This document shows positions 35,492 through 43,122 of a DNA stretch of 64,000 nucleotides, piece after piece. The notes below the pieces were generated by a model, which ran no database searches, was not told the origin of the DNA, and was given only the letters and a program-made list of their open reading frames with translations. The stretch covers positions 3,410,001-3,474,000 of the forward strand of contig NZ_CP159483.1 in NCBI RefSeq assembly GCF_042140245.1. The letters are read 5' to 3'. Source of the DNA: MH13 sp042140245 (GTDB lineage: Bacteria; Pseudomonadota; Alphaproteobacteria; Rhizobiales; MH13). Made by a program: the position numbers and the translations under genes. How positions within the stretch are numbered: the first letter of the stretch is position 1; the number at the start of each line of letters is the position of its first letter.

Positions 35492-35796
35492 GGTGCAAAC
35501 GTCGCACGCATGAGATCAACATAGGCTTGGCGCAAAGCGAGAGGTTTGCCGATCCCAGCCAGCACGGCATCAGCGCCCTGCCGATCCACATCGCCACCTG
35601 CCACCAGAGCCTCGGTCAGCACAGTTTGCAGTTGGGGGGCAGTGAGATCGCCGTCCAAGAGCAGCCGGAACAAAGCATCCAGGCTTTCGGTGCCAAACGC
35701 TGTTTCCAAGCGGGCGAACGCATCTAGAGTCAGGCGCAACGTGTAGAGACCATCCGGCCCTTGCAAGCTGGCGTCGCCGCGATAGCGATTGGCCAT
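35488..35796 (-). CDS. GTA gp10-family protein (tail assembly chaperone)
   Basis: A 102-aa protein of the GTA gp10/phage TAC family: YTLRLTLDAFARLETAFG and ALVAGGDVDRQGADAVL are the recognisable parts. It likely binds the tape measure before tube assembly. The ATG at 35796 overlaps the stop of the major tail gene by one base (TGATG); the TTG one codon upstream is not needed. Confidence 0.88.
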   Translation of the reverse strand: MANRYRGDASLQGPDGLYTLRLTLDAFARLETAFGTESLDALFRLLLDGDLTAPQLQTVLTEALVAGGDVDRQGADAVLAGIGKPLALRQAYVDLMRATFAP

Positions 35797-36212
35797 CAAG
35801 CCGTCGCCTCAAAGGTCAATGCACCGGCGGACTCCAGCATCATCTCAAAGGTGATCGCGTCATCATGGCGCCCTGCATAGTCGAGCGCGGTCACCAGGAA
35901 CGGGCCTTCGATGGTGCCAAAGTCGGGGATCACCACCTGCCAGGTGCTCACCGCACCATCGAAAAAGAGCCCGCGCACGCGGGCATCAGAGGCTGCATCG
36001 CGAAAGAGGCCGGAGCCGGAAATCTTGCCGTGGCGCAGACCAGCATCGCCGATCAGCTCACGCCAGCGCCCCTCACTCTCGCCATGAGTGACGTTCACCA
36101 GCTCTTGCGCCAAGCCGATGGCACGGGCGCGCAAGCCACCGACGGTGTCGAACTGGTCGGTTTGAGCGTTGTGGACTTTCAGCAGCAAATTGCGTCCGGA
36201 CTGGGCGGTCAT
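35796..36212 (-). CDS. GTA major tail tube protein (orfg9 type)
   Basis: A 138-aa protein of the TP901-1 family of major tail proteins: QSGRNLLLKVHN, LAQELVNVTHGESEGRWRELI and WQVVIPDFGTIEGPFLVT. It polymerises into the tail tube. It comes 14 bp after the orfg8-type gene and is coupled to gp10. Confidence 0.92.
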   Translation of the reverse strand: MTAQSGRNLLLKVHNAQTDQFDTVGGLRARAIGLAQELVNVTHGESEGRWRELIGDAGLRHGKISGSGLFRDAASDARVRGLFFDGAVSTWQVVIPDFGTIEGPFLVTALDYAGRHDDAITFEMMLESAGALTFEATA

Positions 36213-36226
36213 GTTGGCCTCGCGGG

Positions 36227-36613
36227 TTAGGTGGCATCGCCAAGATCGATCAGCAGTTCGATCGATAGGTCGGCGCGTTCCAGATTGTGGTTCGGCTCGT
36301 GGGCAAAACGTGTGCTCGCCAGCCGCTGAACGACGCTGGTCGCGCCCGTAATGGTCAGCGGTGTTTTAAGCATCACTCCAATGGCATCCGTGGCTTCGCT
36401 GAGCGAGGCAAAGCTGCCGGAACGGCTGGTGAGCGCGAGCGAGATGGTGGCCCGGGCACCGCTGGAGGTGTTCGTGGACCAGGGCTCTTCGCGCACCGGT
36501 CCAACACGAATGTGCGGCAGGTTTCGCGGGCGCGCCGGTCGGTCGGTGATGGTGAATGCGGCGAGCGCAGGATCGTCTTTCAGCGCTGTGACAAGGGCGC
36601 GAACCGCATTCAT
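36227..36613 (-). CDS. GTA DUF3168 tail terminator protein (orfg8 type)
   Basis: A 128-aa protein of family DUF3168 (LVTALKDDPALAAF, PHIRVGPVREEPWSTNTSSG, SIELLIDLGDAT). It caps the tail tube at the head end. The ATG at 36613 overlaps the gp7 stop (ATGA), which decides the start over the longer frame to 36637. Confidence 0.9.
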   Translation of the reverse strand: MNAVRALVTALKDDPALAAFTITDRPARPRNLPHIRVGPVREEPWSTNTSSGARATISLALTSRSGSFASLSEATDAIGVMLKTPLTITGATSVVQRLASTRFAHEPNHNLERADLSIELLIDLGDAT

Positions 36614-36954
36614 GGTGCCACCTCGCGCACGGCACACAGATCAAACGGATCAGCGGATGTGCCACGCTGAACCGCCATCACCTCCAGCGCACGCGTACCG
36701 CCAAGCGCATCCCAGGTAAGCCGCCAACCAACCGGCGGGGCCATGCCAATGCGGGTGCGCAGGGTGCCAGTGGCCAAGGCGTCGTTCACCGGATCAGTGC
36801 TTTGGCCGGCGGGACCATCCTCATCGAACGCAGCCCAAACCGAGCGGCGTAGTGTGAGGGTGATGATGTTACCGCCGAGCCCATCATCCGCGGCCACCGG
36901 CTCAAACACCTGCATGCGCAAGTTCAACGCGCCAGGTTCGCCAGAAATGGTCAT
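36610..36954 (-). CDS. GTA head-tail adaptor (orfg7 type)
   Basis: A 114-aa head-closure protein of the phage head-tail adaptor family: LNLRMQVFEPV, WAAFDEDGP, RIGMAPPVGWRLTWDALGG. It bridges connector and tail. It overlaps gp6 by 4 bp and gp8 by 4 bp. Confidence 0.9.
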   Translation of the reverse strand: MTISGEPGALNLRMQVFEPVAADDGLGGNIITLTLRRSVWAAFDEDGPAGQSTDPVNDALATGTLRTRIGMAPPVGWRLTWDALGGTRALEVMAVQRGTSADPFDLCAVREVAP

Positions 36955-37520
36955 AGCCGCACCTCGCGGAACGGCTCGATCAGTTCAAAAAGCCCATCCG
37001 GCTCACCGGCAGAGGTGAAATCAAAGCCCGTGGCCCGGTGTGCATACCAATGGGTAGCCAGCATCAGGATGGCGTGGCGCAGCACGGCAGGCACATCCAA
37101 GCCCGTATCGCCATACCCAGCGGTGACATCGATCTCGATACCGTTCATGGCGCGCATGCGGGTGGCCGCCGGGCGGCGGAGCATAAGCCGCGGCCAGCGC
37201 CCGCCAAGATCGGCCAGCCAATCTTCCGGTTCCAGTGTCAGCGGTGATCCGGCAGCATCGTAAACCACGACGCTGTCGACGGACCGAATGGGGCGAACCA
37301 GCAGCGCGATGCGGCCGTTGCTCGGCACCTCGTCGGCTAGCATGCGCCAGGTTTGGGTGATGAAAAGCTTGCCCGACAGCGTCTCAATATGAGCGCGCGC
37401 GGCAAGCAGCATCGCCGCGAGCAATGCGTCCTCATCCTCAGCATCGATGCGCGCATGCGCCTTAAAATCGGTCAGCGCTACGGGCTCGACGGCAGGACTT
37501 GTGAGTTGCACCAGCGTCAT
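36951..37520 (-). CDS. GTA head-tail connector (orfg6 type)
   Basis: A 189-aa phage gp6-like connector: EPVALTDFKAHARIDAEDED near the start, AMLLAARAHIETLSGK, then VTAGYGDTGLDVPAVLRHAIL. It forms the adaptor ring below the portal. The ATG at 37520 is chosen; a GTG at 37529 is in frame. It is the first gene after the hairpin that follows the capsid gene. Confidence 0.9.
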   Translation of the reverse strand: MTLVQLTSPAVEPVALTDFKAHARIDAEDEDALLAAMLLAARAHIETLSGKLFITQTWRMLADEVPSNGRIALLVRPIRSVDSVVVYDAAGSPLTLEPEDWLADLGGRWPRLMLRRPAATRMRAMNGIEIDVTAGYGDTGLDVPAVLRHAILMLATHWYAHRATGFDFTSAGEPDGLFELIEPFREVRL

Positions 37521-37559
37521 TGGCGACACTCCAAAAAGGGTGAAAAGGATCGTTCAACG

Positions 37560-37596
37560 CAAACGGCCCGCCTCGCGGGGAGAGGCAGGCCGTTTG
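37560..37596 (-). terminator. Strong hairpin between capsid and connector genes
   Basis: Arms at 37560-37574 and 37582-37596 pair over 15 bp with one mismatch around a 7-nt loop. The element starts 36 bp after the major capsid stop in the direction of transcription. The T run after it is short (TTTG), so it may be a leaky terminator or an mRNA-stabilising stem that raises capsid transcript over the tail genes. Confidence 0.55.
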
Positions 37597-37632
37597 CAGC
37601 TCAGCGGGCGTAGAAGGGCGGGAGGGCTCCCC

Positions 37633-38883
37633 TTACGCCGCTGAGAAGGTGAGAAGTTTGATGGCGTCAAAGTCCTGAATGCCGCCGCCAACACGCTTGG
37701 TAACGTAGAAAAGCACGTAGGGCTTGGCGGTGTAGGGGTCGCGCAGCAGGCGCACGCCGATGCGATCAACGATGAGATAGCCACGGCGGAAGTCGCCAAA
37801 GGCGATGGCTTTGGTGTCAGAACCGATGGAATCCATGTCCTCCATCTCCACCACCGGGAAGCCGAGCAGAGAGGCTTTGACACCGGCTGCCGATGGCGGC
37901 GTCCAGATGTAGTTGCCATCGGAGTCGCGCATCTTACGCAAGCTCGCCTGGGTGGAGCGGTTCATCACAAAGGTGCCGTTCTGGCGGTAGGTGGATTTCA
38001 GCGCGTAGACCAGATCGATCAGCACTTCGGACGGATCCGACGCTGGGAAATCGCCGTCAACGCCAGTCGACACCGTGCCAAGGCTGTTCCACGCCCAGCT
38101 GGCCTCATCAACCATCGGGGCGGACAGGAAGCCCAGCGGTTGTGTCGTGCCATTGCCTTTAACGAACGCGAAGCTCTCTTGCTCGGCAAACGCTGCATCG
38201 ACTTCACCAGCAAGCCAGACATCCATGTCGATGGCCGCATCATCAAGCAGCGTCGCCGTGGCCGCTGGCATGGCGTAAAGTTCCATGGTTGGGAACGCGA
38301 TCTCCGACAGGGTGACCGACCCGGTTTCGGGGCGCGCGGCGTTCTCGGCCACCCAGCCTGCATCAAAGCCTTCGGTGGTCACCGGCTTTCGGAAGATAGT
38401 CGAGGAGACCTGCCGCACCGTGGCGATGGAGCGCATCGGCGAGAGCGCCGTCAGATGATCGCCAATGGTGCTTTCAGCCTCCTGCGGCACCAGATAGCCG
38501 CCATCAGCATCGGTGCCTGATTCCATAGCTTTCAGCTGCAAACCTGCCGTGGAACCGGCGCGTACATAAGTCTCAAACGCGCGGACATGGTCAGAGCGCT
38601 CTAAGCGCGCGGATGCGGTTTCCAGGTGTGGACGTTGGCTGGTCGCAGACAGGCGGTTCAGCTTGTCGGTGTTGGCATCCAGCGCGGCATCGATACGGGC
38701 CAACTTATCGGCCAGAAGCGGATCGGCTTGCCCCCGCTTTTCCAACGCATCCAGACGTTCATCATTGGCATCGCGATAGGCGGTTAGTGCTTCCATCATG
38801 GAAGCAACGATGATCGGTTCGCTCGACGGATCGGCGGATGACGTTTGCGCTTTGGTTTCGCGCTCAGTGGCAGATTTGGTCAT
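37633..38883 (-). CDS. GTA major capsid protein, HK97 fold (orfg5 type)
   Basis: A 416-aa major capsid protein. The first 110 or so residues are a charged helical scaffold region (ALTAYRDANDERLDALEKRG), followed by the HK97-fold body (SGTDADGGYLVPQEAE, MRSIATVRQVSS, NGTTQPLGFLS, TFVMNRSTQASLRKMRDSDG, YTAKPYVLFYVTKRVGGG). The N-terminal part is normally removed by the prohead protease encoded next to it. The ATG at 38883 has AAGGA upstream and overlaps the protease gene by 20 bp. Confidence 0.95.
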   Translation of the reverse strand: MTKSATERETKAQTSSADPSSEPIIVASMMEALTAYRDANDERLDALEKRGQADPLLADKLARIDAALDANTDKLNRLSATSQRPHLETASARLERSDHVRAFETYVRAGSTAGLQLKAMESGTDADGGYLVPQEAESTIGDHLTALSPMRSIATVRQVSSTIFRKPVTTEGFDAGWVAENAARPETGSVTLSEIAFPTMELYAMPAATATLLDDAAIDMDVWLAGEVDAAFAEQESFAFVKGNGTTQPLGFLSAPMVDEASWAWNSLGTVSTGVDGDFPASDPSEVLIDLVYALKSTYRQNGTFVMNRSTQASLRKMRDSDGNYIWTPPSAAGVKASLLGFPVVEMEDMDSIGSDTKAIAFGDFRRGYLIVDRIGVRLLRDPYTAKPYVLFYVTKRVGGGIQDFDAIKLLTFSAA

Positions 38884-39421
38884 GGGAAAATCCTTTAGGC
38901 TTGGAGGGAGACGAGGTTGGGCGAGGACAAGGCGGCGGCGGCATTGCCGTTGCTGGCATCACACGGTCGACCCGGGCACCGGGCTGCATGGGGAAAGCCA
39001 CCAGCGAGATTTCCCAAAGATCGATCTCAATCAGGCGCCGACCCTTGCCTGTGGAGATATGGCCATTCACGGCTTTGAAAGGCTTTGAGCGGTCTGCGCG
39101 GATGGTGTGAAAACCAATGGACAGCCCATCGACCGCACCGTCGCGCAGCAGAGCGGCAAGACCATCAGCGCGATCGAGGTCCGGCGTCAGGCGACCTTCT
39201 ACGCGCAGACCTTTTGCGTCCTCATGGATGGCCGTCCACACGCCGATGGGCTCGGCAGGGTCATGGTTCCAGAGCATGCGAATGCCCGCTGCACCCCGCG
39301 CCTGCAAAGATCGATGAAACGCGCCCATTAGAACGCGATCACCGGACAGGTCGGTCACGTTGAACAGGCTCGCATAGCCGGCAAAGCGGAAGCTCTCTTC
39401 CGCTGATGATGGCTGGATCAA
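38864..39421 (-). CDS. GTA prohead protease, HK97 type (orfg4 type)
   Basis: A 185-aa serine protease of the HK97 prohead family. Catalytic His53 lies in MLWNHDP and Ser101 in GLSIGFH. It cleaves the scaffold segment of the capsid protein. The C-terminal 30 residues are Pro/Ser-rich and probably disordered. It overlaps the small ORF upstream by 4 bp and the capsid gene by 20 bp. Confidence 0.93.
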   Translation of the reverse strand: MIQPSSAEESFRFAGYASLFNVTDLSGDRVLMGAFHRSLQARGAAGIRMLWNHDPAEPIGVWTAIHEDAKGLRVEGRLTPDLDRADGLAALLRDGAVDGLSIGFHTIRADRSKPFKAVNGHISTGKGRRLIEIDLWEISLVAFPMQPGARVDRVMPATAMPPPPCPRPTSSPSKPKGFSHDQICH

Positions 39422-39615
39422 CGGGTTTCTCCTTGCACCGGCGATGAAGGCCTAGCGCGCTGGGCCTTGGCGGCGAGCTTGTGTGCCAAGTTGTGGGCAA
39501 ACGCGTCGAACAGCGCGTCGATGGCAGCCGCTTCCGGTCCATGGGCCGTGGGGAGCGCGGCGCGTCTGGCGGGCTTTCGCCGTTTGCGTTTGGTTGGTGT
39601 GGATCGCTTCACCAT
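39418..39615 (-). CDS. Small basic GTA-cluster protein
   Basis: A 65-aa protein: the first 20 residues are very basic (KRSTPTKRKRRKPARR), followed by a helix (EAAAIDALFDAFAHNLAHKL) and a polar tail. Its stop overlaps the prohead protease start (ATGA) and its ATG lies 3 bp after the previous small gene, so expression with the head genes is likely. The position corresponds to the small orfg3.5 of other GTA clusters; function unknown. Confidence 0.7.
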   Translation of the reverse strand: MVKRSTPTKRKRRKPARRAALPTAHGPEAAAIDALFDAFAHNLAHKLAAKAQRARPSSPVQGETR

Positions 39616-39618
39616 CGG

Positions 39619-39837
39619 TCACATCCTTTTCGGTTTGTCGTGCGGGTCGTTGTCGCTGGCGAGCATCGCGTTGAGGCGGGCAATCGCCAGAACAAAGCTT
39701 TCAAAGCTGCGGGTGGTGCGCGAAAGCTGGCGTAACTGCGCGACCGCCAAGGCCGAGGTGCTGGCCGCCCAAAGAAAAAGGGCGACATGGCCAATGTCGC
39801 CCCGTTCGAAAAACAGTGTTGCCAGCCGCTCAATCAT
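39619..39837 (-). CDS. Small GTA-cluster protein with one hydrophobic helix
   Basis: A 72-aa protein starting MIERLATLFFERGDIGH, with a hydrophobic helix (HVALFLWAASTSALAVAQL) and a polar C-terminus ending DPHDKPKRM. The ATG at 39837 overlaps the portal stop by 8 bp, which is why the longer frame to 39903 is rejected. It may be a GTA head-formation protein of the kind found at this place in rhizobial clusters; that assignment is from memory of cluster layouts and is tentative. Confidence 0.68.
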   Translation of the reverse strand: MIERLATLFFERGDIGHVALFLWAASTSALAVAQLRQLSRTTRSFESFVLAIARLNAMLASDNDPHDKPKRM

Positions 39838-41083
39838 GGGCGGGATCGTTGGTTGCCTGCGGCGAGTCCTCGCCATAACCAACGGCCATGCGCTTCTCCT
39901 CATCGCTCAGGAACGTCGCAGACGAGACGCGGCGCCATAGCGCTTCGCGTTCGGTGGAAAGCGCCTCGACGGCATCCAAATCGACGGCCAGATCAAGCGT
40001 TTCATCGGGTGATAACGGGGCCAGCCAATGGGTGATGCCATCCAGGATGCGGGCCACCATCGGCAAGATGGTCTGGCGCCACAGCGCGCGCTGCGCTTCG
40101 GCATAGTTGGCGTAGGTGTTGTCGCCCGGCAGGCCAAGCATCAGCGGCGGCACCCCGAAGGCCAGCGCGATCTCGCGCATGGCGCCATGGCGCGCTTCTT
40201 GGAAATCCATGTCTTTGGGGCTGAGCGACATGGGCCGCCAATCGAGCCCGCCTTCCAGTAGCAGAGGCCGTCCGGCATTGGTCTCGCCCTGATAAGTGCT
40301 TTCAAGCTCAGCTTTCAGGCGTTCAAACGCCTCGCCATCCAGGTGCCCATTGCCACCGGAGTAAACCAGAGCGCCAGACGGACGAGCGGCATTGTCAAGC
40401 AACGCTTTGTTCCAGTTGCTGGCACCCTGATGCAGATCGAGCGCCGTGCGTGCTGGTTCCAAGCAGCCCATGCCATAATGATCGTCCAGCGGATGGAAAT
40501 GGCGCATGTGGGCGAGCGGCATCAGCCCACTTTCTGGGTCCGGGCTGAGCGTCACGGTCTGACGGCCCACTGAATAGAGATAGCCTGCTGGCCAGCCATC
40601 GCTGCCTGCTTTCACCCGCACCCGGTCTGGGCGTAGGGGGTAAAGCGAGGTGGGTTTGCCGTCCTCAAATCCGCCAAGCAGATAAGCATTGCCCTCCAGA
40701 AGCAAATGGGCAGAGAGCGTTTCAAGCAGGCTGGTGCGCGAGAGATGCTGACCCGGCTTGTTGATGAGATCGAGCAGCCAGTGATCAGAGTATTCACGTC
40801 CGCCCGAGCGCAGGACGAGTTTCACGGAGGCGGCCGCTTCACTGATCAGCCGAACAGCGCGAAACGCCACCGGATTGCGGCAATAGGCGTGGCGGGCAAG
40901 GCTCGCATAGCCGGTGTCCGTCCAAATGGGCGTGCCAGGCGTGTGCAGTTGAAACAGTGGCAAGTCCGGACGCCCGGCGGGTGCTGTGGCTTTTTGATCA
41001 AGACGAGCGGTGTCACTCGTCCTGCCCAGCACATTTGGGCGAGCAGAAGCGCTGGCCGCTTTACGCGGGCGCGTGAAGAACAT
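39830..41083 (-). CDS. GTA portal protein (orfg3 type)
   Basis: A 417-aa portal protein of the HK97 (phage_portal) family: RNPVAFRAVRLISEAAASV, LEGNAYLLGG, MRHFHPLDDHYGMGCLEPARTALDLHQ and FGVPPLMLGLPGDNTYANYAEA. It forms the dodecameric vertex through which DNA is packed. The first 40 residues are a basic, likely flexible extension. It lies 31 bp after the terminase gene. Confidence 0.94.
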   Translation of the reverse strand: MFFTRPRKAASASARPNVLGRTSDTARLDQKATAPAGRPDLPLFQLHTPGTPIWTDTGYASLARHAYCRNPVAFRAVRLISEAAASVKLVLRSGGREYSDHWLLDLINKPGQHLSRTSLLETLSAHLLLEGNAYLLGGFEDGKPTSLYPLRPDRVRVKAGSDGWPAGYLYSVGRQTVTLSPDPESGLMPLAHMRHFHPLDDHYGMGCLEPARTALDLHQGASNWNKALLDNAARPSGALVYSGGNGHLDGEAFERLKAELESTYQGETNAGRPLLLEGGLDWRPMSLSPKDMDFQEARHGAMREIALAFGVPPLMLGLPGDNTYANYAEAQRALWRQTILPMVARILDGITHWLAPLSPDETLDLAVDLDAVEALSTEREALWRRVSSATFLSDEEKRMAVGYGEDSPQATNDPAHD

Positions 41084-41114
41084 GTGTGTCTCCTTCTGGA
41101 GTGAATTTCGAAAC

Positions 41115-42452
41115 TTAGATTTTTCGCAGTCTGGGCGCGCTACCGCCGCCCATCAGTTCAGTGATGGCCCAGACCAAAGCGTCGAGCCGATCCGGTGATT
41201 GGCCAGGGGCCGACAGCCCTTCGGGCCCGAAATCGAGCATTTCATCTTCCAGCGCGGCGAACGCACCCACATGGTGCACCCGTCCCTGGGCATAGAGATA
41301 AGCCACCGGTTCGGCGCGCAGCCACTTGCCGCGCTTGGCGTGCACCAATTTCACCGGCACATTTCGGCTTGCCTGCTCCAGCACTGAGCGGACCATGTCG
41401 CCGCCCTGATTGGATTCAGCGACAATGAGATCGGCTTCAACCCGGTGGAACAGATCGATGGCGCGCGCCGCCCATTGTTCCGGGCGGGCAGCCCCGCAGG
41501 TATCATCGGCGAGCACAGCGAAATCACCATTCTCCATCACACCGCAGGCAACGATGCCACAGGCGTTGGACTTGGCATGCGAGGATGCCGGTGGGTCCAC
41601 AGCCACAACGACGCGGCGCAGCGGCGGAGCTTCGTTCAGCCGCGTGCTATCAATGATGTCACGCTTCCAAAGGCTGTCGGCGCGCTGAGCGATCAGTTCG
41701 CCTGCCACCTCCTGGCGATAAAGCCGTGAGCCGCCATAAGACTGCTCTAACCCTTGCACGAATCCATCGGCCAGAAACGCCTGATTGGCATGGCTCGTGG
41801 CGTGCGAGACGATACACTTTGGGTCATCCATAAGTCGCTTCACCAAAGGCGTAGCGCGTGGCGTGGTGGTGACGACGCAGCGAGGCTGTGCACCCAGGCG
41901 CAGGCCGAACGCCAACTGGTCGAACGCTTCCTCGCCATACCTCCATTTCCCTGCCTCATCGCACCAAGCCCCATCGAATTGTGGGCCACGCAGAGACTCT
42001 GGGTCTTCGGCGGAGAACAGATGGGCCACCGCACCATTTTCCCATACCAGCCGTTTGCGGGTCGCCTCGTAGCGAGGTCGATTCCAGGGTGGAGCGATCT
42101 GGCGAAGACCGGAAACGCCCTCCACCATCACCTCGCGAGCATCGGCAAAGGTTTCACCTACCAGAGCCAGATGACCGCACGGCTCAGGCGCGTACCGCGC
42201 CCTGCCCTCAATGGCGCCGCGCACCCACTCGGCCCCCGCACGGGTTTTGCCAGAACCACGACCGCCCATCAGCATCCATGTGGACCACGCCTTGATCGGT
42301 GGGCGTTGGTCAGGCCGTGCCCAACTGTCCCAATCGAAACACAGCCGCAGGACGGCCTGATCGCTCAACCGCTTGGTGAAATCCTCACTCGCCCCTGCCT
42401 TGGCGCAGTCGATCAAGGCGGTCCGTAAGCAGGTGGCGGAACTCATCAGCAT
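41115..42452 (-). CDS. GTA large terminase (orfg2 type)
   Basis: A 445-aa packaging motor. Walker A is MGGRGSGKT (about 62-70), Walker B FDGAWCDEAG (Asp165, Glu166), and the RNase H-like nuclease domain starts at VAVDPPAS (Asp286) with further acidic residues at ADLIVAESNQGG and SPDRLDALVW. In GTAs it cuts and packs host DNA by headful. Starts at 42452 or 42446 both overlap the small terminase gene by more than 60 bp. Confidence 0.95.
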   Translation of the reverse strand: MLMSSATCLRTALIDCAKAGASEDFTKRLSDQAVLRLCFDWDSWARPDQRPPIKAWSTWMLMGGRGSGKTRAGAEWVRGAIEGRARYAPEPCGHLALVGETFADAREVMVEGVSGLRQIAPPWNRPRYEATRKRLVWENGAVAHLFSAEDPESLRGPQFDGAWCDEAGKWRYGEEAFDQLAFGLRLGAQPRCVVTTTPRATPLVKRLMDDPKCIVSHATSHANQAFLADGFVQGLEQSYGGSRLYRQEVAGELIAQRADSLWKRDIIDSTRLNEAPPLRRVVVAVDPPASSHAKSNACGIVACGVMENGDFAVLADDTCGAARPEQWAARAIDLFHRVEADLIVAESNQGGDMVRSVLEQASRNVPVKLVHAKRGKWLRAEPVAYLYAQGRVHHVGAFAALEDEMLDFGPEGLSAPGQSPDRLDALVWAITELMGGGSAPRLRKI

Positions 42453-42882
42453 CGATCTCCTGGGAAACAGGGGTGTCTTTGGTGTTCGCCTCGGTTGCTT
42501 CGAGCATCTCGCCGAGCATATCGAGCGCCCGGGCCATCGCCGTTAGGGCCTTGGCATCGCGCTCGCCGTGGGAGGCGTCGTGCTGGGCTGTTTCTTCCTC
42601 AATGGCCATTATGCGCTCCTCCAGAGCATGAAAAAGCCGCGCGGCCAGCGCCGCGCGTTTTTCGGTCGGTGTGCCGGTGTGGGGCTGTGGGTGGGCCCGC
42701 CTTGGTACCAGCGGGGAGTCACGGCGCGTCGCCCAGTTCTCTAGGGCAGCGCGGCGGTAAAGCCGGGTGCGCGACATGCCGAACTGTTCGGTGATTTCAT
42801 CGATGGTGAAAATCTCGCCTTCATAGGCAGCACGCACCGCCGCCCATTGCTCCTCGGTCATTTCTAAAGGCGTGGCGGGCAT
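42385..42882 (-). CDS. GTA small terminase (orfg1 type)
   Basis: A 165-aa protein beginning with a helix-turn-helix (FTIDEITEQFGMSRTRLYRRAALENW), then a helical oligomerisation region (AALAARLFHALEERIMAIEEE) and a C-terminal LTDRLDRLRQGRG tail. This is the size and plan of GTA TerS, which has lost specific pac-site recognition in known GTAs. It is the first gene of the cluster, preceded by a strong ribosome-binding site GAGGAG at five bases. Confidence 0.88.
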   Translation of the reverse strand: MPATPLEMTEEQWAAVRAAYEGEIFTIDEITEQFGMSRTRLYRRAALENWATRRDSPLVPRRAHPQPHTGTPTEKRAALAARLFHALEERIMAIEEETAQHDASHGERDAKALTAMARALDMLGEMLEATEANTKDTPVSQEIDADEFRHLLTDRLDRLRQGRGE

Positions 42883-42911
42883 TCAGACTCCTCGGTTGGC
42901 CTTGGCAGACG

Positions 42912-42948
42912 GGCAAAGAAAAGCGGCCAATGCTTGCGCATGGCCGCT
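42912..42948 (-). terminator. Intrinsic terminator just upstream of the GTA cluster
   Basis: On the minus strand, AGCGGCCATGC pairs with GCATTGGCCGCT around a GCAA tetraloop: 11 bp with one bulged T, GC-rich at the base. It is followed immediately by TTTTCTTTG. The stem occupies 42922-42948. It ends about 30 bp before terS. It is either the terminator of the YcgN-family gene or an attenuator within the GTA leader. Confidence 0.75.
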
Positions 42949-43023
42949 GAAACGAAAGGCAGATGTGGGCAGGAAACTTGGAGCGCAGACGTGCGCCCAA
43001 AGCGCTAGATGGATCGTCTTGGC

Positions 43024-43079
43024 TGACCCATTTCTGCGATGATGCCCACTATGTACCGCAACACAGCACAGTGGGTCAA
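43024..43079 (-). promoter_or_regulatory. Putative GTA promoter spanned by dyads
   Basis: Minus-strand TTGACC (43079-43074) and TACATA (43055-43050) are separated by 18 bp, a reasonable sigma-70-type pair. TGACCCA and TGGGTCA (43078-43072 and 43030-43024) form a 7-bp inverted repeat around it, and CCCACT/AGTGGG (43075-43070 and 43050-43045) a 6-bp one inside. An AT-rich tract at 43081-43125 lies upstream of the -35. Predicted start near 43043. Confidence 0.45.
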
Positions 43080-43122
43080 GGACTTTTTTCCTATTTCTAG
43101 GATTATTTTCTTTTAATAGAAG

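Noticed and set aside
39609..39833. 74-aa ORF in the portal-protease gap
   Set aside because: Overlaps the better supported 72-aa frame that is coupled to the portal stop.
28993..42882. Prophage
   Set aside because: No integrase, repressor, replication or lysis genes and no att repeats; gene set and order are those of a GTA.
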